A stretch of DNA of 64,000 nucleotides from Phaeodactylum tricornutum CCAP 1055/1 (lineage: Eukaryota > Bacillariophyta > Bacillariophyceae > Surirellales > Neidiaceae): assembly GCF_000150955.2 (NCBI RefSeq), contig NC_011685.1, positions 496,001 through 560,000 on the forward strand, in the 5' to 3' direction. Of this stretch, positions 11,914-22,768 are shown piece by piece. Numbering within the stretch: position 1 is the first letter of the stretch; the number at the start of each line of letters is the position of its first letter. Below the pieces are notes generated by a model. It saw only the letters and a list, made by a program, of their open reading frames with translations, was not told the DNA's origin and made no database searches. The position numbers and the translations under genes were made by a program.

Positions 11914-12742
11914 ATGTTCGCTACCGCAGTCTCGAGACTCAGCTCTCGGTTCCAAATCTTGCCTAGACCAATTTATCGACGTACGCTGGCCACATTGGTT
12001 TTCGGCAACAACGCTCATGCCGAAAAATCCGCGTCAACCGCGACTTGGTGGGTCGTAGCCGCGTTGGGAGGCTTGACTTTGACTTCCAAAACTCTTCTAG
12101 ACATCAAGATTCCCCGCGGTGGAGATGTGATTGCGGCCGGAACGCCAGTGCAGGAGAAAGCAACCGGAATTCTTTTCCCCCAGCTCTGTAACGGGTATTA
12201 CATTGCAGGTTGCGGAGTCCGTGTCAAGTACGGATTTGTTAAGGTTTACGCAGTGGGGTCATACTTTGACCCACTCGCGATGAGTGCAGTGAAAAAAGGA
12301 AGCCGTGAAAGTATGGAACAAGCCTTGCTGGATCCCACGTATCCTAGAACTATTCGTATCGTGATGAATCGAGGTTTGTCCATTGAAAAATATACGTCTG
12401 CAATCGTCGAGGCCTTGGAACCACGAATGAAGGGACAGGACCTTGAAAAGTAAGTTGCCTAGTAAAGCTGAGAAAATTTACTTCAAGTCAGTCTCATCTA
12501 TGCTTTTTACTTGCAGACTCGAGGAATTTAAGCAATTGAACCCAGCGGTTGACCTCGTTCAAGGTGCTGAATTGGAGATGACTATCCGTGGGGACACCAT
12601 GCTCTACAAGAATGCGGTGGGTGGTGTTGGAACAATTCGCTCTCGTGTTTTCACTGAAGCGATGTGCGACGTTTTCTATGGGTCCGATGCTGTTTCGCCA
12701 ACGATGAAACAGTCCGTGCTCGAAGGGATTCCGAATTTGTAG
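11914..12742 (+). CDS. Chalcone isomerase-like fold protein, probably mitochondrial
   Basis: Exons 11914-12449 and 12517-12742 with a 67-bp intron (donor GTAAGT, acceptor TTGCAG), giving about 253 residues. The joined reading DLEKLEEFKQLNP is smooth. Residues 85-125 (GILFPQLCNGYYIAGCGVRV, then FVKVYAVGSYFDP) and the DTMLYKNAVGGVG segment near the end fit the chalcone isomerase / fatty-acid-binding (CHI/FAP) fold. Family knowledge: in organisms without flavonoids these are CHI-like proteins, many binding fatty acids, and fungal and algal members are mitochondrial membrane proteins. The first 30 residues are Arg/Ser rich without acids (MFATAVSRLSSRFQ...RPIYRR), a mitochondrial presequence type, followed by a hydrophobic segment at about 47-60. 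Catalytic chalcone isomerase activity is not expected. Function here is inferred only. Confidence 0.8.
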
Positions 12743-13489
12743 TGATTCTTGCGACTGGACGTTTTTTCGACGTTTGGCCAGGCTTCATTTCGATGCTTAT
12801 CTCACTATCAGTCAAAGAACGCCCTTTCAGCCAAACAACAAACGGAGCTAAAATCTAGCCAGGCTTCGCTTACTCGATGGGTAACATGTATATACATAAT
12901 ATATCAATTTGCTCTAACGGGTCTGAAAGGATATGACAAGTATAACTGAAAATCAAAGATAGACAGGGTCATAGTTCATAGAAGACTCGCCGAAACGAGC
13001 GAACGCAGCTCTAGAAAGCGGCCACGTCAAGAAGCTATAAGGGTCACTAAGCTGTGATCGCACCATGGTATAGTAGACTAGGAGATACTTTTTTGGATTC
13101 GCAAACCAAATCAGATATTATCTCTAGCTGATACAGTCCTGAAGAATTAAAAAAAACGTTAGATATTGTTTCCATCCTGTCAAATACAATCGCACAGAAG
13201 CCTTGTACTAATATAAACAAAGCAGCAGAAAGAACCTAATTTGAATGGTTTTGTAATCTAGCAAGCCAAATCGCCGACGTCTGAAGGTGGGTGTCTTGCG
13301 ATAACCGCATGGGAACCTTTCGACAAGGCATAAGCTGGAATGCAATCAGTGAATATTGCACATTTGTATAGAACTTACTTGAGCTCATGCAATTTCTGGT
13401 GACAGGTTGCCTGCGCGAGGACGGGTCGAGCATAAATTATGAAAAGAAACAACTCTGGAATGTTCGGGACAGATGGGTCCATTAAGGAA
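12743..13489. other. Intergenic, nothing recognised
   Basis: About 750 bp with only short random frames. It should hold the 3' untranslated region of the CHI-like gene. Confidence 0.4.
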
Positions 13490-13741
13490 CTATGATAAAT
13501 CATCTCGAGGAGAGTTCATGCCTCTCTGGCAAAAGGACTGACAGTCCAGATCGTCAAATTCATGAGAGGGAGCGAAGCCGATCACAATGAATGTTAATAT
13601 AGATCCGGCTGCACCCAGAGCAGCGGCAGCACCTCCAACCAGACGGGGTGAATGCTGATGCTGTTGAAACGCATGCGCGGCAAAACCGCGTATAAAATCA
13701 TACTGAGGTGTCTTCGAAAGGCTTGAAAAGATCATAGTCAC
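13490..13741 (-). CDS. Possible small single-span membrane protein
   Basis: An 83-codon frame (start could be Met3). Residues about 33-56 (GGAAAALGAAGSILTFIVIGF) form one clear hydrophobic, small-residue-rich span, preceded by a basic/His-rich stretch and followed by an acidic one. Small proteins of this shape are common among organelle membrane complexes, but no family was recognised. It may be a chance frame. The evidence is the membrane segment and the lack of a better gene on the other strand. Confidence 0.35.
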   Translation of the reverse strand: MTMIFSSLSKTPQYDFIRGFAAHAFQQHQHSPRLVGGAAAALGAAGSILTFIVIGFAPSHEFDDLDCQSFCQRGMNSPRDDLS

Positions 13742-14219
13742 GCTTCCTTTGTTTGAATGTATTCGTGTTTTTATGAGCTCCGCATTCGCTTCGCTTTAGC
13801 ATCGCTTCACAACAGCGTTCCCTCTTTTCTGTCATGGAATTGACAGACACAAGTACTGATCTTGATAATGTTTGACATCTGAGTTCCCATGACGACACAA
13901 TGAAATATCGTAAAAACGGTGTCTGAATGACTGAGAAAAGACGTAGGGCAACCGCCGACCATGCATTTTTTCTGGATCCTGTAGTTCTTTAAATAAGGTA
14001 AAATAGTCTCGCATACGTACCCAGTCATAACACGTTAACACTGCAGCCATGCCAAAGTCGAACTCACAGTCAACATATTACAAAAGGCCGGAAATTCTGG
14101 TCCTTCTCTACATCGATAACCGTGAGCTCGGACATTGACAGTGGACCCGCTATTTTACAAGCGAAACATTGGGCAATATTTTTACCACAACGGCCGGCCT
14201 CTCTGATACTGCGTAAAAT
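13742..14219. other. Intergenic, nothing recognised
   Basis: About 480 bp. Overlapping minus-strand frames of 66-94 codons occur but have no recognisable features. Confidence 0.35.
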
Positions 14220-14849
14220 ATGCTTCTGGGGAGTCGTCGCGCATTTTTTACAGTTGGCGCTGCTTCGAGTTTGGTCTGGACACAGGAAGCTATGACAACA
14301 CAAACCATTTCTTTGCAAAAAGCGATTACAATCGTGGAAAAGCATTGCCCGCACGATTTTCTGAGCAGCGTGGTAAAGACAGGACGATGCTTGTACCGTG
14401 GAGAAAATATGGACTCTTCAACGATTGTATCTGCTAGACCTGATCTCCTCCAACCCGAGACGTACGGTAATGAGGATGCTCTCGCCTACTTTCAGTGCAT
14501 AGAGGATCAGCTTCGTGGTGCCAGTGTCGGCGCTCTCCCATCAACTGGACATATCGCTACAACTGAAAAAAGTGAGGCTGCGCGTTGGGGGGTGCCGGCA
14601 TCAGTTTGGCCGCTGGGTGGAGATTTTCAGTTTGTGTGGCCCAGAAGTCGGCGATTGATTTTTCCGGGTGCTGATAGATGCCCAGACAATGACTTGGTGC
14701 TCAACCAGGACTTGTCAGTCGCCTTGAAATATCCACGTGAGATCTTATTTGCCACGAACGCTACAGGCCAAATTGAAGCCTCGTCCTATTTGGCAATTCC
14801 GGGAGAATTAGACCGATATCTTTTGAGAATTGCTAGTAGCATGAAGTGA
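14220..14849 (+). CDS. Unidentified 209-residue protein, possibly organelle-targeted
   Basis: A single-exon frame. The N-terminus (MLLGSRRAFFTVGAASSLVW) has twin Arg followed by a hydrophobic stretch, like a signal or twin-arginine-type leader; a mitochondrial or thylakoid-lumen target is possible. The rest is well mixed and looks like a folded globular protein: GRCLYRGE at about 56-63, a PSTGHIATTEKSEAARWG segment at about 104-121, then PASVWPLGGDFQFVWP and KYPREILFATN. The Arg in LYRG followed by STG is weakly like mono-ADP-ribosyltransferases (Arg...Ser-Thr-Ser...Glu), but the spacing and third motif are not convincing. I do not assign a function. Coding status is supported by length and composition. 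Confidence 0.6.
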   Translation: MLLGSRRAFFTVGAASSLVWTQEAMTTQTISLQKAITIVEKHCPHDFLSSVVKTGRCLYRGENMDSSTIVSARPDLLQPETYGNEDALAYFQCIEDQLRGASVGALPSTGHIATTEKSEAARWGVPASVWPLGGDFQFVWPRSRRLIFPGADRCPDNDLVLNQDLSVALKYPREILFATNATGQIEASSYLAIPGELDRYLLRIASSMK

Positions 14850-15480
14850 GACCATTGTAGGACATTCTCAAGCCTTCGAATCTTTCCGATGGTTTTGATT
14901 TTACAGTTAAAGCTGACGGCATCTTCGATGTTGGCCATTTCGGACACCGACGAGGTCACACGATTCCAGAAATTCTTTTTGTGAAAATTCGCTATTTGGG
15001 ATTGGCAGGGGTGAAAATTACGCTATTTGGGAAAAAATCCAAAAATTTTAACATTTACTGTAAGTGTTTTTATTTCGAAAATACTTTGTAAGTTAAATTT
15101 CTACTTAAGAACAACCTCATATACCGTAAAGGTCGGAACTTTTGTCCTCGAATGTACATCAATATCCGGGTAAAAGCACAAAGTTGTGGCAATTCCATCC
15201 GGGTTCTCTTTAAGATTTTTAAGAGGAAATTCCGTATTCGGGCGTCGCCTCTCTAGGCCGCAATTCCCCCCTATTCCGGCCAAATCCGAGATTTTCTAAA
15301 TATTATTTTTTTAGAGCGAATTTCCTCATAAGTAACGCAACCAATTAGGAACTTTTCCTTTACATTATTCTTTGACCGCCTAGAGTATATTTCTCATGCA
15401 TTGGCATCAGTCAGAGTTGGTGCTAAAAATCAATACGTATTCCTCGCCTTTTGCTGCAGTCAGTACCTAACCTAAGAAGG
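14850..15480. other. Intergenic DNA with a possible small MITE
   Basis: About 630 bp between the unknown gene and the copia fossil. Within it, 14983-15296 begins with GAAAATTCGCTATTTGGG, repeats a near copy (GAAAATTACGCTATTTGGG) about 33 bp later, and ends with a sequence whose complement (GAAAATCTCGGATTTGG) resembles the beginning. This could be a small inverted-repeat element. No gene seen. Confidence 0.35.
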
Positions 15481-18400
15481 CCTAGCTAATAACAAACATT
15501 ATCAACTGTTATCTTATTCCTATACAAACAAGACAGGGACAGTGGTAAGATCACTATTCTGCTTCCAGCAATCTTTTTGGTAAACACACTGATACTTAAT
15601 CCCAGAATAGAGCAAAGGCACAAAGCACTCTGGTCCGGAATTTCCAATACTGCAAAGCAAATTGGATTCCTTTTGGCTATTTCCAAAAGGCTGACATCAC
15701 ATGTGTTGGAAAATTGTTGCCTTCGCATTGACTCAGGTCCGTGACTTTGTTGTCAGACGGAAACACTTCTAACCTGGTACCCAGCTCCAATCAATGGATC
15801 CCTGATGTCACTCACAAATGTAGAGCAGGAGACCAAAACCGAGACCGCCAGGGCAATATTAACCGTGAACGACCATATTTTCCCCGTGAGATGTGGGACA
15901 AACTGTCCGACAATGCAAAGGCAATCCTCCGAGGCATGTCTTCTCCCGCGGAAGGTCAAGCCTCGTCTAAGAGCAAGTCAACGTCCGCATTTCATGGCAA
16001 CTCTCCCTTTAACAGATATGGGGCACCCCTCCCGACTCGTTGAATGAAAGCGACAACGACAAATTCCATGATTGTGGAAATGATTCGGAACTACTTGCGC
16101 ACCTTACTGATTGTTCACGTACTATAGCAAATGGAGACGTTCGCAAAGTCCTTGCTTCTGCCTCTTCCCACAAGCAAAATGTAAGGAACTCCCTCCAGTC
16201 AAACATGCTTGAGTACAGTATTTCACGGCACTCTATTGTTGGAACCATATCTTTTCTCATTGACAGAGGTGCCAATGGCGGACTTGCTGGAAGCGATATT
16301 AAGGTTATCAACAAAACAGACCGCTCAGCAAGTATCACCGGTATCAACAACCACACTCTGCCTGATTTGGACATTGTCACCGCTGCTGGCCTTGTCAAAT
16401 CCCAGAACGGACCCATTATTGTCATACTACCTCAGTATGCCCATCATGGAAAAGGAAAAACTATCGATTCTAGTGCACAACTCGAGTACTACAAGAACAT
16501 TGTTGAAGACCAATCTTGTGTACTTGGAGGTAAACAACGCATTGTAACCCTAGATGAATATGTTAATCCTCTACATGTGCGTCAAGGACTTGCATACATG
16601 GACATGCACCCTCCTTCCGATGCAGAGTTTGATACACTTCCCCATGTTGTACTTACTTCTGATGTCAATTGGGACCCGTCCATCATTGACAATGAGATTG
16701 ACCTTGCCACGGATTGGTATGATACTGTTCAGGATCTCCCAAACAACCCATATGTTGAACCTTGTTTCAATTCAATTGGGGACTACCGGCATAGACATGT
16801 TGCAAATTTTGACATATGTTCGTCCCCTGAGATCATTGCCCGTTCCACTGCTATTGACAGTATACTCTCATCAAATAAGCACAACATGGTTCGAAATGAA
16901 CGCAATTACGAAGCCTTGCACACTTGTCTTTGTTGGCTCTCTACCGACACAGTCAAGAAAACGATCGTGGCCACCACGCAATTTGCTCGAAAAGTATATA
17001 GTGCACCCATGCGTAAACATTTCAAGTCTCGCTTCCCAGCGCTTAATGTTCATTGACGCAACGAGGCTGTGGCTACCAATACCATCTGGTCGGATACGTC
17101 TGCCATCAATAATGGATCAAAATTTGCGCAATTATTTGTTGGACGCCGATCGCTTGTTACCGATATTTATCCTATGAAAACCAACAAGGAATTTGTTAAC
17201 GCTCTCAAAGACAATATTCGTCATTGAGGCGCCACGGATAAACTTATCAGCAACCGCGCCAAGGCCGAAATCAGCAAGAAAGTCTCCGACATTGCGCGTC
17301 CCTATAACATTGATCAATGGCAAAGTGAGCCCAATCATCAGCACCAGAATTATGCTGAATGTCGTATTGCAACAGAGGAAGCAAACACAAATAACATTTA
17401 AACAAAACAGGCGCACCCAATTCTACATGGCTATTGTGTGTTTCCTACATTTGATATTTATTCAATCATTTGGCACATGAGTCCTTGCACAACCGTACCC
17501 CAATCGACATTCTTTCCGGTAGTACCCCTGACATTTGCGTACTCCTTCAATTTCATTTCTGGCAATTGATCTATTGCCAACTCGAAGACCCTACTTTTCC
17601 TTCCAACGGAACTGAAAAGAAAGGACAATTTGTTGGAGTTGCGGACTCCGTTGGTGGTGCTCTTACCTATAAGATACTCACCAATGACTCCCACAAGATC
17701 CTTTTCCAATCTAGCGTTAGATCTGCTTTAAAAACTAGTGAAACCAACTTGCACCTTGAACCACATCAACGGGAGAGTTCTCCTAAGCCTATCAACTTCA
17801 TTAAGTCGCTTAGAACTCAGGACGAAAATTCATATGTGCTCCATATGCTACCTGGTTTCACCCCGGATGATCTCATCGGACGCACGTCTTTAACGGACAC
17901 TCAGGATAATGGGGAGCGTTTTCGGGCACGTATCGCCAGGAAAATTCTTGATCCTGACAAACCGCATGACATTTGATTTCTTGTTGAGATTAATGAAGGC
18001 AAACATGATGAAATCATTGCCTACAACGAGATTCTAGATAAAATTGAGACTGATCTAGAGAAGGAATCGACAGACACTGATTGTCAATGGAAATTCAAGG
18101 ACATTGTTGCACACCAAGGGCCCCTCCTACCCACAGACATAAACTATAAAGGTTCTAAGTTAATGTTTTAGTAAACTGGGAAACTGGAGAGTCTAGCTAT
18201 GAGCCCCTAGACGTCATATGTGCCGACAATCCTATTGCTTGTGCTGCCTATGCTAAACAACAAGGTCTACTAGATACACCGGGATGGAAGCAATTCAAAC
18301 AACTTGTCAACCGTCAGAAGAAGTTCCAATGCTTTGGTAACCAAAGTCGCCTTCATTCTATCCGTCGTGTTCCCACCTACAAATTTGGTTAGCAGATCCC

Positions 18401-20890
18401 TCAAGATCATTCGGACGCTGTTGAAATTGACAGACGCAATCGTAATACCAAGTGGCAGGACGCCGAGAATGTCACGGTACACTACCTTGCGACGTGTCCC
18501 TCGGATACATGCCACTTAGTATGGAAAACGCAAGTGTGAGCCAATCCGATGGGCGCGGCGTTTACGTGTCACGTGTGGAGTTTGTGTCGGCCTGATTGCA
18601 CAAATTCACCGTATTCGCGTTACATACGGAAGTCATTCGTATCCTGGAGTCTTGAATACAGGATACATACAATGGCAGTTAGGAAAAGACACAAAACTAG
18701 TCTCACGAATCACATGACAAGTAAGGAGCAAGATTCATTACTCACCATGCGATTCTGTATGGGATTTATATTTACAGGTTTTTTGCACATGTGGGAAGAT
18801 TCAAGATTAGCAATGTTTTTGGTAAGACTGTTCACTGGATTGAACAGACTTTGCAAGATTGACTAGTTTATAGAATGTAATCTTCTTCTCATTGTTTTAG
18901 AAATTCTTTGATCCAAATATTGCGTAATAGCATAGGTCCCCGCTGTCTAACCCGTGGGGAGTGTCGTAAGCAAGTGAGTTTAAAAGTCCCTAGGTTCGCT
19001 TAGGTGTATTGCAGGTTGTTCGTCATAATGCCCAACCTGTGTTTACCACGCATTGTCAAACAGCGTTACTGTCCTACATACGTACATTGGTTGTGGTACA
19101 TGACTGAGAATATCAAACATACGCAACTCCATGAATACAACACATTCATTGACAAGGGCAAAGCAATCTTGCGCGGTAAACATGTATCAAAGGCTCTGCA
19201 GGGCTACAGGAAGATCAGGATCCACACTGTCTACAATGCTAAACATGATGGTAGACACAAGGCTTGCATGGTTGCTGGAGGTCACCTTACCCCTGTGCCC
19301 CCCAAGAGCATCTACTCTGGAGTTGTGTCTCTTCAAAGCCTTTGTATTGTTGTGTTCCTAACCAAGCTTAACAGCTTGAACCTATGGGGAGCCAACATTG
19401 GGAGTGCCTATCTAGAAGCCTAAACCCAAGAGAAAGTCTTTGTTGTTGCCGGACCTGAGTTTGGTGGCCTTGCCGGTCACATACTTGTCAATAACAAGGC
19501 CTTGTATGGTTTACATAGCAGTGGACTCCATTGGCATGAGAATGTCGCCAATACACTTTGTGACATGGGTTTTATACCCAGCAAAGCCGACTACAACGTT
19601 TGGATGCGCCCCAGTCAAGGCATCTACAAGTACATTGCCGTCTACATTGATGATATTGCTGTTGCAGCCCATGACCTCAATGGCATTGTCAAACAACTCA
19701 AAAGCGTTCACAAGTACAAGCTCAAGGGCATTGGACCATTGGAGTACCACTTAGGCTGTACATTTGAATGAGACAAGGATGGAACGCTCTTGTAGTACAA
19801 ACGTATGTATGGCAAACCATCCAAGCCATATGTTTCACCATTAGAGAAAGGTGATCACCCTGAACTGGATTCCACCTCTGAGTATAAATGAAGATGAGAT
19901 CAAACAGTTTCAGCTGTTGATTGGTAGTCTATAGTGGCTCATCACATTGGGACAATTTGACATTGCTACAGCCGTAATGACTATGGCCTGATTCCGCGTT
20001 GCCCCATGAGAAGGCCATCTTGATTGACTCAAGCATATGTATGGATATCTCTGTATGATGAAGAGCGGAGCAATCCGTGTGTGTATCAATCAGCCCAACT
20101 ACGCTGAGTTACCTGACCGCAGTAACAAATGGGCACATTCCATCTATGGGAATGTTGAAGAACTTGTTCCACACAATACTCCTACAGCTTTGAGAAAGGC
20201 TGTTGTCTTAACTACCTACATCAATGCAAACTTGTATCATGATATGATCACAGGTTGCTCAGTCACCGGTATTCTACACCTTCTCAAAACAACAAGCTAC
20301 CATCAAGACTGCTACCTATGGATCAGAGTTTGTTGCTGCGCATATTGCAGTTGAACAAATCATTGATGTGAGATACCTAGGTGTTGCGGTAAAGAGAAAG
20401 ACTCTTATGTTTGGACATAACCAGTCAGTTATTGCAAGTTCTACTGAGTCGCAATTGCTGATTAACAAATGGAACAATGCTTTGTCCTACTACTGAGTTT
20501 GAGAAGCTATTGCAGCCGGCATTGTCAATTTCCAGAAGATTTTGGGAGCTAACAATCCCGTCAATGTGCTGAGCAAGCATTGGGATTTCCAACAGGCATG
20601 GCCTCTTCTTAAGCCTGTTCTGTTTTGGCAAGGAGATACATCTGAGTGTTATACCAAGGCGTTATTGGATATAACATAGCCCAATGGGAGTGTCATGGTT
20701 TAGTACCATGCAACATGTCCACCAAGAATGTCTGTCCATTAGGTGTCAACACAATTGATGGTAGTTGGAGTGTTTACAAGAATGAAGTGAGTTGTATGGA
20801 AGTTAATTTGGTCTTATTGTATGGAATTCCTAAGTACAACAATGTAACAGGTGTTGGAGAGAATGCAACAAAGTCAGTCGTGTTCTGACA
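15480..20890 (+). mobile_element. Broken Ty1/copia (CoDi-like) retroelement fossil
   Basis: Parts appear in copia order on the plus strand. The end of gag lies at about 15741-16043, with the FPREMWDKLS segment seen in diatom copia gags. The protease region is at about 16200-16430 (RGANGGLAGSD). Integrase-like sequence runs at about 16550-17980, including HESLHNRTPIDIL. The RT region is at about 19010-19770 (IYKYIAVYIDDIAVAA and GLHSSGLHWHEN). RNase H-like remains lie to about 20640. It is heavily broken (ten or more breaks) and appears interrupted by foreign sequence around 18.55-19.0 kb. It is clearly older than the copia fossil at the left window edge. LTRs were not identified, so the ends are approximate. 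Confidence 0.85.
18862..19105. repeat. Diverged repeat copy A
   Basis: About 244 bp that align end to end, at roughly 70 percent by eye, with 21109-21360. Shared landmarks in order are ACTAGTTTATAG, CATTGTTTTA, TTCTTTGATCC, CTGTCTAACCC, TTAGGTGTATTGC and TGTTCGTCAT/TGTTTGTAAT. Both copies read on the minus strand as NTPKR...PHGLDS, so the repeat may derive from a decayed coding sequence. It lies inside the copia fossil, just before its RT part. Confidence 0.6.
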
Positions 20891-22345
20891 GTGGCAACGG
20901 AGTGGGACAGCCAATACTTATCACCTGACTAACGGATGTATAAGGATGCACTCCATTTTCCGCGGCACATGTGTTATGAAAGGTATTTACGGTTCCACTA
21001 TAAGTATATGTGAGCCCGCTCCATGGTACAAGGATACTATGGCAAAGGAAAGATATTTGGTTTTTTTCAGGTTTTGTTGTATCTTGGCAAATTGGAGGAA
21101 CAACAAGAACTAGTTTATAGCACTAATTCTTCAATCATTGTTTTATAAGTTCTTTGATCCGCACTGCTTTTTACACACAGGTCCTTGTATCTGCTGTCTA
21201 ACCCATGGGGAGCGTTGCCAACAAATAAAGTTTTACAGTCCTTAAGTCTCTTAGGTGTATTGCCAGTTGTTTGTAATAACACCCTACCTGGATTACCAGA
21301 CTCTGTTCCAAACAGTATTCTATCCACACATTGTACTTTGGTAGTATATTGTGACATACAATTCCAATTAAAGGATTCATGTGAGGTGCGCTTAAAGCCA
21401 GAGGAAGTGGAGGGGTTGATTCCCCTGCGCGGACTTGTTTGGCTATGTGCAAGATCATTCGCCAAACAGTCCTGATGGCTGTACAAGTGCAAAAGTTCAT
21501 AAAGGAATGCGGCACAAAGCTGACTTTGGGGTCTGTTGCTGCAGCCCTAGTATTGCTTTTTAGACATGCAAAGCTATTATGGCTATTATAAGGAAAAGAG
21601 GATTGGTTGACGCTCAAGTTCATGTAGATATTTGTAATTGTTCTATGTGTGCGGCCCAAAACCCTGCCTAAACTACTACCTATCTTCCAATGGTGTCCGT
21701 TCAATTGCTGTTCAAGGACAGACGGAAATGATTTCGTTCTTCAAAAATTGTCACAAAGCACCGAAAACTAGATGACGTGAAATAGGACGTCCATTGTGAC
21801 CTTTCCCAATCCGGCGGTTGCTATTGCTAGAGAAGACGCCGCTTTGGTGGAAAAATGAATACAAGGTTTGACTGGGTAGTTTCCTTGCAAACCTCTTGCA
21901 TATAACAGCACATTTAGCCCCCACAATCCATGGCATTCAATTCTACATTCACAATAAACCTTTACCTTTCCCAACTGACGCAATGTCGCTTCATATCTGG
22001 GACGTCTGACGTTGTAAAAGCTTATTTTAATAGTGTTGGGCCGTTCTAGATGCTGTCTTTGTCACGAAACTGGCTTGTAACAGTGATCAATCAAAAACAA
22101 CACTCAAATTATTTGGAACTGAAATAGCCTTTCATGCACTCAATTGTATATATCTCACGAAAAACGAGACCAATTATGTATTGTTTAATTGTTGTTCTCA
22201 TGCTATTGAATTGTTTATTGCAAATGTAACTACCTTACGTGAAGAGTTGGTTGACATTGACAAAGGAGAGGGTCTCTGGAGGAAAATAATAGACAACATA
22301 ACCTGTAACAAATTGGCGGCTCGTAGTTCAACCTAAGCAGGTATG
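20891..22345. other. Decayed repeat-rich DNA, minus-strand coding remains
   Basis: About 1.45 kb with no intact gene. Minus-strand frames at 21115-21492, 21198-21704 and 21751-21983 partly overlap and read like fragments of one unidentified protein (including QTTGNTPKRLKDCKTLFVGN and APHGLDSRYKDL). Part of this (21109-21360) is a second copy of the repeat at 18862-19105. It looks like an old mobile element of unknown family; I could not identify transposase motifs. Confidence 0.45.
21109..21360. repeat. Diverged repeat copy B
   Basis: Partner of the repeat at 18862-19105, in the same orientation, about 2.25 kb downstream. It is better preserved as a minus-strand reading frame than copy A. 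Confidence 0.6.
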
Positions 22346-22346
22346 G

Positions 22347-22495
22347 TGAGCAAATCCAGTGGTAGTGGATCTGGTGATGTGACATAGGTAGTATGTCACA
22401 ACCCCTATAATTTAACCTTGTGTTGCGTATCATCACGTCCTGTATCGAATGTACTGTAAATATGGACCTACGTATCCACTATGGTGAGATTAACA
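22347..22495 (+). repeat. Solo LTR of the copia family seen at 1651-1799
   Basis: 149 bp, same length as the LTR at 1651-1799, with three substitutions. No copia coding sequence of that family adjoins it on either side, so it is a solo LTR. The flanks GTATGG (left) and GAATGG (right) may be a slightly decayed target-site duplication. It lies about 270 bp upstream of the separase start. Confidence 0.8.
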
Positions 22496-22505
22496 GAATG
22501 GTACC

Positions 22506-22515
22506 TTGACTGTGA
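22506..22515. promoter_or_regulatory. TTGACTGTGA motif upstream of separase
   Basis: One copy of the recurrent TGACWGTGA-type motif, 11 bp after the solo LTR and 254 bp before the first separase start codon. Regulatory role is inferred from recurrence only. Confidence 0.3.
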
Positions 22516-22768
22516 AAACAGTTTTGGCCTGTTGCAAAAACGACATACGCCCATTCGTTCAAAATTTCCATATTTAGAATATATAAAAATATTGTTTGTA
22601 GGGATCGTCATGTTTCGACTCTGATCCTAACGGTCAAATGAAAGAGACATCGGAAATAGGTCTGCGCCAAAATTCAAAGGAACGAAAGACCTACCACCTA
22701 TCTGTACGCTCCCGTTCTTGGAATGATCGAACCGACCGGAACACGAGCACGATGAAATCGAGCGACAT

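Noticed and set aside
14220-14849. Mono-ADP-ribosyltransferase assignment for the unknown protein
   Set aside because: Only an LYRG and an STG segment resemble the family; spacing and catalytic Glu motif are not convincing.
16209-17480. Several overlapping frames within the copia fossil
   Set aside because: They are alternative frames of one decayed element and were not annotated separately.
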